A stretch of DNA of 64,000 bases, taken from assembly GCF_024713945.1 (NCBI RefSeq), contig NC_134678.1, positions 5,394,001 through 5,458,000 of the forward strand. The letters are read 5' to 3'. The translations under genes were made by a program, and so were the position numbers. The stretch's first letter is position 1, and each line of letters starts with the position of its first letter. Shown one piece after another: positions 52,576-63,908 of the stretch. Origin of the DNA: Dermatophagoides farinae (taxonomy: Eukaryota; Arthropoda; Arachnida; Sarcoptiformes; Pyroglyphidae). Below the pieces are notes generated by a model. That model made no database searches. It worked only from the letters and a program-made list of their open reading frames with translations, and was not told the DNA's origin.

Positions 52576-53144
52576 ATGATCTCATCAACAAACGAAACAT
52601 TTTCTAGGTCTAGGCCTAACAATAGGTCAAACATAAGATTTCGTCATTGTATAAGGCCACCCGATTATTATTCTACTAAATGGCCAATATTATGGATGTT
52701 ATGTTATTCATCAATATTATTCATCAGTATTGAACCAATCGATGGATCAATCACACAAGAAGGTATGATGTTTTTTTTTGTTACTATTTTCTCTATACAA
52801 AATTCAATTTCATTTATAATAAATAAAATGTTTTAAATACCAAAATGCGAAAAAAGTAGAAAGTAATAAGAAATTGCTTTTTTTCATCCAGAATTTCTTT
52901 TTGTTGTTGTTGTTTTTTGGCCCTGTTGGATCTGTTTTTGTTTGTTCGTTGATGATGATGATGTTTTTTCTTCTTGTTGTTGTTGTTGTTAGTTAAATGT
53001 GGAAATAATTATCCCGCAATGCGACGGACATCATGCTGTTTATATGGTTGTTATTTAATAATGAACATTCACAACATTCATGAAAAAAAAGAAAATTTTT
53101 TCGCCTTTTGTGCCAAACTGAATAGTTCACTTTCAACGCCATGA
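52576..53144 (+). CDS. Predicted small secreted cysteine-containing protein (two exons)
   Basis: Exon 52576-52762 (62 codons plus one base) and exon 52993-53144 join across a 230-bp intron with GTATGA donor and a long pyrimidine-rich acceptor ending in GTTGTTAG. The frame is continuous, giving 112 residues. The N-terminus has about 36 polar residues, then a hydrophobic helix (WPILWMLCYSSILFISI) and EPIDG-SITQE, fitting a signal peptide with a long n-region or a signal anchor. The rest is short: KCGNNYPAMRRTSCCLYGCY (64-83), then a Lys/Asn-rich linker and a last Cys at 102, making five Cys. I recognise no family. It could be a peptide precursor, a matrix component, or the truncated start of a longer gene, although AATAAA at 53286-53291 suggests it ends here. 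Confidence 0.5.
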
Positions 53145-54862
53145 CGCCATAAATGAATGGCCAAAAAAAAAAAAAAAAGAAAAAAAGAAATTTTTCCATC
53201 AACTTTTTTTTATTGAATAGAAAAAAAAGTAAAAAAAATGTGGAATCGAATTTGAAAGCCATTTTATATATTGTGTTTGTGAAATAATAAACAACAAACC
53301 ATCGTGAACCACCATAAGAGACATTTTCAATCATCAACAACATTCAATAGAGAATTTGAGAATGAATGGTGGGGGAGGGGGAAGGAAAAACAAAAACGAA
53401 ATTCCATAGATTCCACAGTTGGCTGATGATGATGATATGAATGAATGTTGAATGAAAATAAAAAGGCACAAATAACTATATGAAATGATAGCTTTTTTAA
53501 CAACAACAAAAAAAAAATTTGTTTGTTATTGTTGTTATTGGTTCCATAATTGCCGCATCTTTTTTTTTCTACACTCACTGTATATTGTTTGGTCATAGGA
53601 TTATTTGTGTGTGTGTGTGCGTGGGTGTATGTGTTCATTCATTTTGAATAAACGGAAGGAAATTTATATTTGTCATTGTTAATTTTTTTTTTTGGTTATT
53701 GTTATTTGTTCTCCATATTATGATGATGGTGGTGGTGCTTATTATATTATATTATATTATTGATATAAATGATGTGAAATATGTCAATGTTTTTAATGTT
53801 TGTCATCTCTTCAAGGCTTCTTATGATGATGTCTCTATACAATTTTTTTTTCTCTCTCCAGCATCATATTTATCGATCCAATTGATTATGAATGAATGAA
53901 TGAATTAGGATTCAATATGACAGATTTTAGTCTACAACAACGATGACAAAAAAAAAATGCAATAAATAAAAACGAAAAAAAAACTTTTCCGGTACTAGAA
54001 CACTTGAAGTTTTTTTCTTTCTTTCGTCGTTTCGGTTACTATCTTCTTTCTTTCTTTCTTTTTTTCTTGCTATTGCGAATGATCACATTAATAAATGATA
54101 AAGAATTACATATTTTTAATATAGAAGCCTAAGGGCGATTCTATTTTGGAGCCAGAAAAAAAACAACTATAAATTCATCGAAAGTTTTTTTTCTTAATAT
54201 TTGTTATATATCGAATCTATAGTATTTATCATCGTTTGCATCTTAATTAATGAGGGAAAAAAATTGATCAATGAGAAAATGAAAATAAGATATAATTGGA
54301 TATTTTAGACTAGCGAATAATGAAAAATTATTATCCAACATGATGATGTGATGCTTCAAAAGTAAACAACGAACAGAAGAAAATTGATAACAAACAATAA
54401 GATAGGTTAATTAGGTTTACTTTTCTCTTTTTTTTTTGTTAGCTTTCATCAGGTTTCGATATATAATATTCTCTCATTATTACTATAGTATTAAAATTGA
54501 AGCTCAATTTGATGATGATGGTAATCGGATCGACCATGACCGATGATGATAATAATGATAATGATGATCATGATCATGATCATGACCGATGATGTTTTTT
54601 TTGATAATAAAAAAAATACGTAACATGGTAACATATCCAATTAACATCGGGTTGAGATCGTGAATAAAATGAATGAATGAATGAATGAATTTAGTCAAGA
54701 TTCTTCTTCCTGAATGATGAAGAAAATTTTTTCTTTTTCTTTTTTTTTGCTGATCAATCATTCTCCCCGTTGTTGTTGTTGTATATTGCCTACGCAAAAA
54801 TAAAGAAAAAACAAATTTTTTTTTATTAAAGAAATCTGATCGTTTGCAATATAATGCAAATA
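53145..54862. other. Intergenic region with simple repeats
   Basis: No gene seen. It includes a presumed 3'UTR, a poly(A/T)-rich stretch near 53160-53240, (GAT)n and (CATGAT)n near 54540-54590, and the left flank of a MITE. Confidence 0.55.
53286..53291 (+). promoter_or_regulatory. Possible poly(A) signal of the small secreted protein gene
   Basis: AATAAA lies about 140 bases downstream of the stop at 53142-53144. It supports the two-exon model only weakly, given the base composition. Confidence 0.3.
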
Positions 54863-55061
54863 CACTCATACCCCGCTTAACGCTGCCCCGTTTAGCGCTG
54901 ATTCGATATAACGCTGTATAATTACCCTACATTGCATTACATTGTTACATTGTATATGAAGGGTAAAAATGCATTATGTAAAGATAGCCCCGCTTAGCGC
55001 TGTTTCGCTTAACGCTCAGAATTTTTGGAACGTAACCCCCGCGTTAAGCGGGGTATTACTG
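54863..55061 (+). mobile_element. 199-bp MITE, Tigger/pogo-like, copy 1
   Basis: The element is bounded by TA duplications (54861-54862 and 55062-55063) and has terminal inverted repeats. One end begins CACTCATACCCCGCTTAACGC, and the other, read inward, begins CAGTAATACCCCGC. The motif CCCCGYTTARCGC recurs inside both ends, as expected for transposase binding sites. It carries no transposase and is too short to encode one. CAGTnATACCCCGC-type ends with TA target sites fit the Tigger/pogo branch of Tc1/mariner; the family assignment is inference. By eye it is identical over its full length to the reverse complement of 63710-63908. It is far richer in G+C than its surroundings. Confidence 0.85.
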
Positions 55062-56176
55062 TATAGAATTTATAACAGGCTAGATTGCTGTCTTTTTCTC
55101 TCGGCAAACAGCCGAAACAATAAATTGTTTCACATGTTAGAAAACAGTGTCGATTTCATGTATTCATAACTAAATTCTGGTACGATAGAATTTTTTAAGA
55201 ATTCACAAGAATAGCTAATAAATACAGTATATTCATGTGTTCGCATTAATTAGCAGCCGTTTTTTTCCATTTATTCATTGTGAATTTTTCATCTAAAAAT
55301 TGCAGCTGTTTGGCTTTTTGTTGTCTGGTCTTTGTTCTTTCTCACAAGCAAATACACGAACACACACAGAAAAAAAATTTATAGACCCATGCCCGATGGG
55401 CATGGAACTTCACTGTCATTTCACTATAGTTTTTCTCTCTCTCTCACTTTACCGTTGAATAGTTTTAGGGTCTTTTCAATTTTTTCTGAGTTGAGTTATT
55501 GTGTTGTTTTTTGGTTATAAAATAGCTGTCAATCAGTTTTTTTTTCATACTCTCAATAGAGTCGATCATTTCGAACGTTCCCATCGATCATCATCGAATC
55601 GAATTGAATTCAATCTAATCTAATCCAATTCATTCTCATTGTGAATAGATCACTTGAATCTCTTTACCCTTGAAAAAGTCTGAATTATGATGATGAACTT
55701 TGCCAGAAGCTTCAAGAAAAAAGGGCAAGCCTATTTTTTTTGGCACGAATGTCCATTTTTAGGCCATTTTGACCATTCTGACCTTTGGCCTTAATTATAA
55801 TCGGTCAAACTTTGATGAATTTAAAGTTTGATATGTAATATTTGGATCTTGTTAAATTATAATGAATTATGCCAACAATTGATCAGTAGAATTGTAAGAA
55901 TAATAGTTCCAAATTGTGTAATAGTTATAGAATAAACGAACTTTAATAATAATAAATATTTTATTTTAATTTGTCTCCTAGAACTAGTCGGGAACGACTA
56001 GGGCAGACACACACACACCGAAAGAAATGTAAAAAACGCGCCGTTTTTGTCTCTTGTCAACTGTATACATATATCTTACATACCAACATATCGCAATACA
56101 ATCGATAGTTTTAAATAAATATTTTTTACGAAAAAATTTATATTCATTAACAAAACAAAAGTTTTAAAAAAAGCTA
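55062..56176. other. Intergenic region
   Basis: No gene seen. It contains the MITE flank, a CT-rich tract near 55433-55445, a small GGAA-loop hairpin (55984-56001, CTAGTCG paired with CGACTAG) and the presumed 3' flank of the decayed gene that ends at 56177. Confidence 0.5.
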
Positions 56177-57701
56177 TTATTCAGAAATAGTTTTACAATA
56201 TTCATAGACAAATGAATAGATTAATTTAGACAGTTCAAAAATTCGCAAGTCCGAACATGGTGATCGATTAGTAATATTGACTGGTGATTCTGGATCCAAA
56301 ATGAAAAATTCGAAATGTACATCAGCATCTTTATCGAATAGAAATAATGGATAAAAATTATCATTCAATGGAAATAACCAATCTATAAATACGCGTTTTT
56401 CTTGCGTCAAGCGATGAAGAGTTAGCTTTGATGCTTTCTTATCCTTAAGTTTTTTGACTATAAGATCGAGGCATCGATATTGATAATCATAATCTTTCAA
56501 AAGTTTACGATTCTCTTCTTGTTGTAACAATGATCGGACTGAAGAATTGTCATCATTTGAATCGGCCAATGCTTGAGATGATCCATTCATTGATTCAACT
56601 GAAGATGATTGTTGCTGTGGCGAACAGTTTACGTTATGATCAAAAATTTTTGTTACAGTTATTTTTCGCCATTAGATGATCGTTGAAGAGATAAGTTTGT
56701 TTCATGATTATCAACGCCGAGCGTTGGTGATGATTTTTTCTCCATACATCCAGTTGATTCGACTCTTTGATTTGCTTGAGACGCTAAACCTGATGGTGTT
56801 GATCGTGATTTTCTTAGATTTTTTTCGGGCGATTCATTCTGAGGAATACTGTCGTCGACATAGAAATTCGAATGATCAGCAACGATATGTTGATATAATG
56901 ACACGTGACTGCAAAATTCCTTGCTGCAGCAATTTGCCGAAGAGATCTTGCCGCTGTTGAGGGCATGCAATGATTTCACAATGTCATTATTCTTGTCAAA
57001 TGTTCTTTTCGGTATTAACTAAGTAAGAAAAATTATAAGTAGTGACAAATAATTAAAACTTGAAGCATTTACCTCTGAAAAACCAGCAGCAAGTTCATTT
57101 GCACGATCAAATTTGGATCTCAATGATTCTTTGATCAATGACGAAATTTCTGGTGAGCTGATCAAAGCTTCCACTTTTTTTGCACGGCGTCGAACATTTC
57201 GAGATTCATTGCGTAATATCTATATCTCTTCATAAATTTGACGAGTTTGCCAACATATTTTTTGTAGTTCTGGATGAATTTCAAATCATTTCCAGAGTCG
57301 ATCGATACGAACAAATTCTGTAAATGGTATCGCAACGACGCGATTTGGTCGTTCTTGGTCATATCTAAAAAATTGTGTTGCAAAATAATAAAATGTTGAT
57401 GATAATGATGATGGTGAATAATAACGACCAGCCAGCAAAAAATGATATCGAGTGCTTGTTTGGCATGGCTTTTTATATGACTTGACCATGACACTTGTTG
57501 ATAAACAGCTATCTGCAAGAAAATCCATGCGTATATCCAGAGTCAGATTAATGTAGTAAAAAGATTAAATAGAATGTTGACGTGTATTAACAAAACTTCG
57601 ACAACAACCCTTCAGGTTCATGTTAGTAAAAGTTACCTTATCATTGTCCTTGATCGAAAGTGGTGATCGTGTAGAAAATTTTCTTTGTTATCATAGGCCA
57701 T
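56177..57701 (-). pseudogene. Decayed multi-exon gene with two in-frame stops and a frameshift
   Basis: Three exons can be read: 57637-57701 (ATG at 57701, MAYDNKENFLHDHHF), 57073-57364 and 56177-57018. The last intron is a clean 54-bp GT-AG intron and the first is 272 bp. The frame stays constant over the junctions, but exon 2 contains TGA (after RIDRLWK) and TAG (after RQIYEEI) in an otherwise protein-like frame. In exon 3 a stop after SSNGEK needs one extra base to continue into TVTKIFDHNVNC and the open 137 codons down to 56177. Exon 3 holds a degenerate C2H2-like finger (C-x3-F-x5-L-x2-H-x4-H around CSKEFCSHVSLYQH) lacking its first Cys. Family unknown. Retained introns exclude a processed copy. 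Alternatives are assembly errors in homopolymers, or a rival frame in exon 2 (see findings). Confidence 0.55.
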
Positions 57702-60163
57702 AAAATAAGTCTATGACTCATGGCCACGTTTTTTTTTTTGCAAAAACTTAACAACAATCAAATTGATCAACAAAAGATTGACCAACTAATGAGGTGGCAT
57801 TTTCCTATTTTTACAGTGGTTTACATTTTTCAATAAATTTGAATTTTTTATTTCAAAAAAGTGGTGAAAAAACAAAAAAAAAATTAATTGTTTTAAAAAG
57901 CATACGTAATAGTTATAGAACATTAAATAAACGAACTTTGCTTTGCTTCTTGTTTATGTTTATTTGGTCTTAATACGCTAGTGAATATCTACGTCAATTT
58001 AACAGATCTCTTTATGTTTATCCATCCCTTTTTTTCTTTTTCACGATTCTTTATTGGACTGTTTTTGTGTATAGATAATTTGCAGAAAAAAAAAGAATTA
58101 AAGTCATTGACTTTGATGGCCAATATTTGTCATATAAAATGGGCAACAATTTTTTTTTTTCGTCACCATTCTAGAAAATCCATGAAAAAGCCGTTTGTTG
58201 TTCTATTTGACTTTATCATCGTTTGTTACATTTGGCGTAATATATTAAAAAAAATGCCAACTATCAGATTGCCCGTTGATTGATTCTATTCTTAGCCAAC
58301 AAACAACAGTTATACATTAAATATATATAATAATAGAAAACTTTCTCTTCCACTTATTTATTCTGTCTGTCTGTCTGTCTGTATGATGATGATGATGAAG
58401 ATGATGATAATGCCCATAAAGAAAACAAAAAGAAACTTTCATTTATTGTAATATTTATTTGAACAATTCTTCATATTGAATGCATCAAAAATGTCCATAT
58501 AAATATAATATGTAGTGATGTGATAATGTTAGTAGAAAAATTAAAAGCTAATCTTTTGTTTTAATCTCTCTTGTCGCCGGATCACACCAACCAAACATTT
58601 TTGCTTTTTTTTTGAATAATACTCATTCATTGATTTCATCGTTATGTCGACATTATTCTTATATATATATATACAGAAGCCTTTATGTTTAGTCTGTATA
58701 TTTGGTTGGTGGTTGATGGATATATTCATTGTAAAGATAACATCTCTCTTTTTTTTCTTTCATATGATGATATAGTAGATGGTTTCAGAAATACGAGAAA
58801 AGAGGGGAGGGAGAGGAGGTGTTTTTTTTATAGAAAACAGTTTTGAAAGTTTCGATGTTTTCATTTCTATGGGAAACTACACACACTAACGCGCGGATTA
58901 AGTTTATTTTTTCTATTTCACAGAGGTTTTTTTCAAAAAAAAACATACACAAAAGATACAACATACATTACGAGATAGAGAAAAAAAACAAAGATTTAAT
59001 CTCACTACCATTGTGTATAGCAAAAGACACACACACACACACACATACAATATTTGACAGTTATATTTCGGTGGTAAAACTCTGTATGAACACATCATAT
59101 CTGCATAGACAGAATTTTGTTGTTGTTTTTTAACATGAAAAGTTTTTTTTTGAAAACAATAATAACAGAAAAAAATGACAACTCCCCCTTACACCGAAAA
59201 AAAATGATTGAAAGATTTTTTAGAAAATGAGAAAAAAAACTTTTTTTTTCATAATGAAAACTATTGTCTCTGTGCTATTCTATCTATAGTTATGTCGATG
59301 ATGAACGATAAAACGATGATGGTTGGTGATGATTATGGTTTTTTTTTCAAAAAAAATAACCATAATTTTATTTGCCAAGATTTTTTTTCCCCACTAACAA
59401 TATGGAAATTTTTTGTTTTTTTATTTTGGTCTTCCGTTTACATTTTAGATTTGGATCGCTTATAATAAAAAATTAGTGACTAGAAAAAGATTGTCAACCA
59501 ATGTAATGATTATGATGATGATGATGATGATGACAATGAATCTAAGCTCTTTCTCTCTCTCTCTCTCTTGGGTCCTATTGTCCAAACACGCATTATATGA
59601 CCCTATTTTTTTGTTATTGGAACTTTATTTCATATTTGAAGAGTATTTCAACGAAATAAAGGGGACCATTTCATCATGTGTTTTATCGTCCATCAAAATC
59701 GAAAATGTGGAAATGGAAAAAAAAACTTTTCTGTCATTTGACAAGTTTTCTTTTCTCCAATTCCCATTGTATTTTGTCACCTCTTTTGTATTATATTTTT
59801 TTTTCTGTCTTGGTGATCCAACAAATTTTTATTGGAACTTAACAAACGAATCATTTTTATTGTTTGAAATGAATGACCAAAAAAGAAAAGAGATTAGGAA
59901 CTTGGAAACCCCTCACCCTCAAAAAAAAAACCATAATGTTATTCACAAATTGTCTAATAACAAATAATAATAGATTAACGATGCTGTTTTGATTGACTCT
60001 TCCTGTGTCTGTGCCTGTGTGTGCGTTTGTTCACGCACAAATCAAGACATAGATTTTCATTCTTTTAAGAAATTAGAGCATCCACATATGTTGATGGATC
60101 ATCATCATCATCATTCAATTGATGTTTGTAATAAAATAAAAATTGTTACAGTAAAGAAGTAGA

Positions 60164-60225
60164 AAAAATCTATACATTGACTTACTTATTTGATCTTAAA
60201 TAAGTAAGTCAATGTATAGATTTTT
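60164..60225. repeat. Perfect 28-bp inverted repeat with 6-nt loop
   Basis: Arms 60164-60191 and 60198-60225 are exact reverse complements (outer end AAAAATCTATACATTGAC), separated by GATCTT. The arms are not simple sequence. The right arm abuts a short CA repeat. A transcript would fold into a flawless 62-nt hairpin. Confidence 0.95.
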
Positions 60226-62977
60226 ACACACACACACTAATGTCATCAATCTCTATACGAAAATGTTTTTTTTTTGGATGTGAAAAGAATTCATCACATA
60301 CACACACACACACACACGAACACAAACATCCATTAGTCAAATTAGTTTCGTTTTCAAGTTCTATATCTGTGATCACATAAGTCTTATTGATGAACAGATG
60401 AATGGATGGATGAATGAATGAATGAATGGAATTGAATGATGTGTGAATCAAATCCAAAATGTTCAAATGTTGGAATTCTTTTGCATATTCTATGTTGTGT
60501 GTGTGTGTGTGTGTGTGGTAATTTCATTCCATTTCTCTATTTGATTCCCATTCAGAATGCAAATATTTGCCTACTACTACTATTATATTCGCCAACGAAC
60601 AAACTGTTTATCATTTATTCAATTTCAATATTCATATTCATTGTGAATAATGAAAATTCTATTGTTAATTATTTTTGATTAATAATGAAATGTTTGAATG
60701 AATATAAAATTAATAATAATTCCATATGTTTTTTTTTGCTTCAGGAATAATTTTTTTTGTTCATAAATTTAATTTGACTTTCGATCATTCGAAATAATTC
60801 TTTGTTTCTTTTGTGTTTTTCATTGATTACATGGAATATATGGAACAAAGAATGATTGATCTTTACTATCTGCCCAAATGATGATGGTGTTGACAACTAC
60901 AACAAACAGCAAAGATTCTTGTTTTGCTTCAAATTGAATTTGTATTCGTTCAATGATCTCCAATCATTATTATCATCATCATCATCATCGCATAATGATC
61001 GATTCTCGAATTTCAAACCGATATAGTAACTTGGCCATTTATTATTATAATTCAATTTTTGCTAATTTTAGTGATTATGATGATGATGTGATTATAATTC
61101 TTATTTTTTTATACATCGTTTATCACACACACATTACTTAGCAATAGTAACTATATCTTTTCAATCAATGAACATTCACATCATCATCATCATCGTGACT
61201 ATTGTCGTAGCCATCATGATCATCATCATTGTTGGTAAAATTATCCATCATAAATGTGCAATCCATCATCATCATACACCAACAACATCATCATGATCAT
61301 GATTTTTGATCGTTGTACGTTCATATCATCAGAAATAATTATTCTCATCCATACCATGTATATGCTATGGATGGATGTCCGTTTTGTCCCTGCCAACGAT
61401 CGAAGCAATTAGATAATAATCATTAATGGGTGTTTTTTTTCCTTAGATAGTCAGTCATATCATTCGTTTTGATGATGAGAACTCATCATTATCATCATTA
61501 AGCAGACAACAATGACACATTACAATATCTGGTTGCAATGTTTGATTTGTTTGAAAATGTGGATGTCTATTCTTTTTTTTTTTTTGCTGACAAATTCAGA
61601 TCTCTAATTCATTGCATGAATTCAAGAGTGTGTGTGTTTGTCGATTTGTGTATTCATCCATATGACAGGATCTGAATTATTCCGGGATTTTATATCCAGA
61701 AAAAATTGAAATTTCGAATGAAGGTGTATAATTATCATATAGGATGCAAATGTTGAAATTGAAACACCGCCTAATAATACGCATACATTTTTTTGTTGTT
61801 TAAAAATTTCAATTCAATGACCTTTTTTTGAATGTAGCAATCATTATCAGTGTGCAGTTGTTGTTGTTGTTGTTGTTGTCGGCTTTTCATGAATCATCAT
61901 CCTTTTTGATTTGTAGAATTTAATGAATGATGCGTTGAAATGCCTACGATATTTGATGTGTGCTTACATACACGCCCACATTCCTATCATTATTTTTGTT
62001 TTCTTTTTGATCACCAATAATAATAATAATAATAATTTCCATTATTATTATTCTGGTTTTTGATGATCATCATTGGCATATATAACTTGTTCATCAATTT
62101 TGTTTTTATTGTGGTTGTTATTTTTTTGTAATGCAAAAAAATCAACAATCATTCTTTATTTGAAATTTGATCGACAAAAAAAAAAGAAAAAAAGAAAAAT
62201 TCATTCTGATCAATTCAAATATGATTGAATGGTTGGATTTTCTTTTCCTCAACATCCATTTTATCATCAATTGAATTTATAATAATAAATTTATTAACAT
62301 GAATGATGATGATGATGATGTATAAATTTATACTTGGCACTTAATTTGCATCTATGTTTAATTTGATTTCCTGGGTCTTTTTTTTTTGATTCCCTCCACC
62401 GCTACTTTATTTTGACTACAATAAAATTTCATTACCATTCATTTTTCTATCTATCTATCAGTTATAATAATAATAAATAATAATAACAAACTATTTTACT
62501 TTTGGTTTTTTTTGTTCGGGTCTTTTTTTTTGAAAAGAGCCAGAAAAATGGATTGAATATCTATATATATGGTAGACATTGCATAAATTTGTGGTCCACT
62601 CATCAGCAGTAACCACAAACAAAGAGAAAAAATGAATTAATATTATCAAAATTATCATCATGAACCAATTGAATATAATGACGATGATGACGATGATGAT
62701 GCTGATAATAATAATAATAAAACAACCAATATCACTCAAAAACCAGATGCATAAAAGAATGAATGAATGAATGAAATAGAATAATAGAATAAATATACAA
62801 ACATCGAAACAAAAGCGTGTGTCTAAACAAAACAAAATAACAGACAGGAAAAAAAATGATGATTTGAGAAAAAAAGAAACAAAATATAAAAATGAAAAAT
62901 ATATTATGCAATAGAAAATTAATTTTGTAGATTGTTGTAGATGTCCAATAAATTATTATCTTCATGAATATTGATAC

Positions 62978-63043
62978 ATCAAGTAGTGGTGTGTTTGCAT
63001 CATCACCATTTGAATCTGGTATCTTTTCAGACCATTCAGCCAT
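62978..63043 (-). other. Weak candidate first exon
   Basis: On the minus strand an ATG at 63043 opens a non-repetitive acidic frame (MAEWSEKIPDSNGDD...NTPLLD), which can end at a GTATCA donor. No downstream minus-strand exon was found. The plus strand is open across the same bases too (TSSSGVFASSPFESGIF), so strand and reality are uncertain. Confidence 0.2.
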
Positions 63044-63063
63044 AATAAAACATATATATGATA

Positions 63064-63140
63064 CAGTGGTACTTTGGTTTATGATGTAGAAAAAAAAATA
63101 ATTTGTCCCAAGATTGCCATCATAGTTAACTAAGGTATTG
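63064..63140. mobile_element. Possible degenerate Tigger-like short element
   Basis: TA-CAGTGGTACTTTGGTTTATG at the left and, reversed, a similar TACCTTAGTTAACTATGATG on the right form an imperfect inverted repeat around an A-rich centre. CAGTGGTACYTTGGTTTA resembles ends of Tigger/pogo elements. Arms differ by substitutions and a small indel, so this would be an old copy. Confidence 0.25.
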
Positions 63141-63709
63141 TTTTTTGTTTAATAACCAATGATACAACTGTAGTTGAAAATGATATTCGATATTTTTTTT
63201 TATTTTTTTATTTTTTGATTTCGTACACAGTTTTGACCAAAAGGAAACATAAATTTGAATTCAAATGATTTTATGTTTGTTGAAAGTTTTCTTATACACA
63301 CCAAGGAAATGCTTCATTATCTATTTTTTTTCTCTTTCTCTCTCTCTCTCTCACTTGCTTTATGTTTAAATCAACAATTATTATTCATTCACATGGTCCA
63401 GTATTATGAATTTATTTTTATTTTTTTTTTATTATCATTTCTTTCTCTTTGTTGATTTGCACGAGCCAGACACACGATCCATTTGCATACACATACATAA
63501 CAAACATATATATGTTTTTTTTTCGTTCATTTTATTTCCTATTTATGGAGTCGACACGCACCATATGTGTCCTAGGGTTTACATTTTTTTTCCATTTATA
63601 TATTTCTTTTTTCGTTTTCATTGCTGTTGCTGTTGTTGTTGTTGTTGATTGAGCATCACAAAAATGTTTATTCTTTCTTTTCATTTTCAATTTGAAAAAA
63701 TTCATTATA

Positions 63710-63908
63710 CAGTAATACCCCGCTTAACGCGGGGGTTACGTTCCAAAAATTCTGAGCGTTAAGCGAAACAGCGCTAAGCGGGGCTATCTTTACATAATGC
63801 ATTTTTACCCTTCATATACAATGTAACAATGTAATGCAATGTAGGGTAATTATACAGCGTTATATCGAATCAGCGCTAAACGGGGCAGCGTTAAGCGGGG
63901 TATGAGTG
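63710..63908 (-). mobile_element. 199-bp MITE, Tigger/pogo-like, copy 2 (inverted)
   Basis: It is bounded by TA at 63708-63709 and 63909-63910, starts CAGTAATACCCCGC and ends GCGGGGTATGAGTG. It has the same length as copy 1 and, by eye, the same sequence in reverse complement. Identity between two non-coding copies implies recent movement or gene conversion. No transposase source is present in the window, so any mobilising enzyme must be encoded elsewhere. Confidence 0.85.

Larger units (their letters stand above)
57702..63709. other. Gene-poor interval between the decayed gene and MITE copy 2
   Basis: No defensible gene. It contains (CA)n/(GT)n runs, several (GAT)n and (CAT)n runs, one perfect hairpin (60164-60225), a possible short element remnant near 63064-63140 and a weak exon candidate near 62978-63043. 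A 163-codon open frame at 59476-59967 is Phe/Leu/Met-rich and overlaps (ATG)n and (CT)n repeats; I regard it as chance. A hydrophobic frame near 61170-61250 comes from (ATC)n. Confidence 0.5.

Noticed and set aside
54969-55169. 66-codon open frame starting in the MITE
   Set aside because: It runs out of the element into flanking DNA and is a by-product of the G+C-rich repeat.
59476-59967. 163-codon open frame on the plus strand
   Set aside because: It is dominated by Met, Ser and Phe from (ATG)n, (CT)n and poly(T) runs, with no recognisable domain or splice context.
61160-61260. Isoleucine-rich membrane-helix-like frame
   Set aside because: It arises from (ATC)n repeats and has no convincing splice sites.
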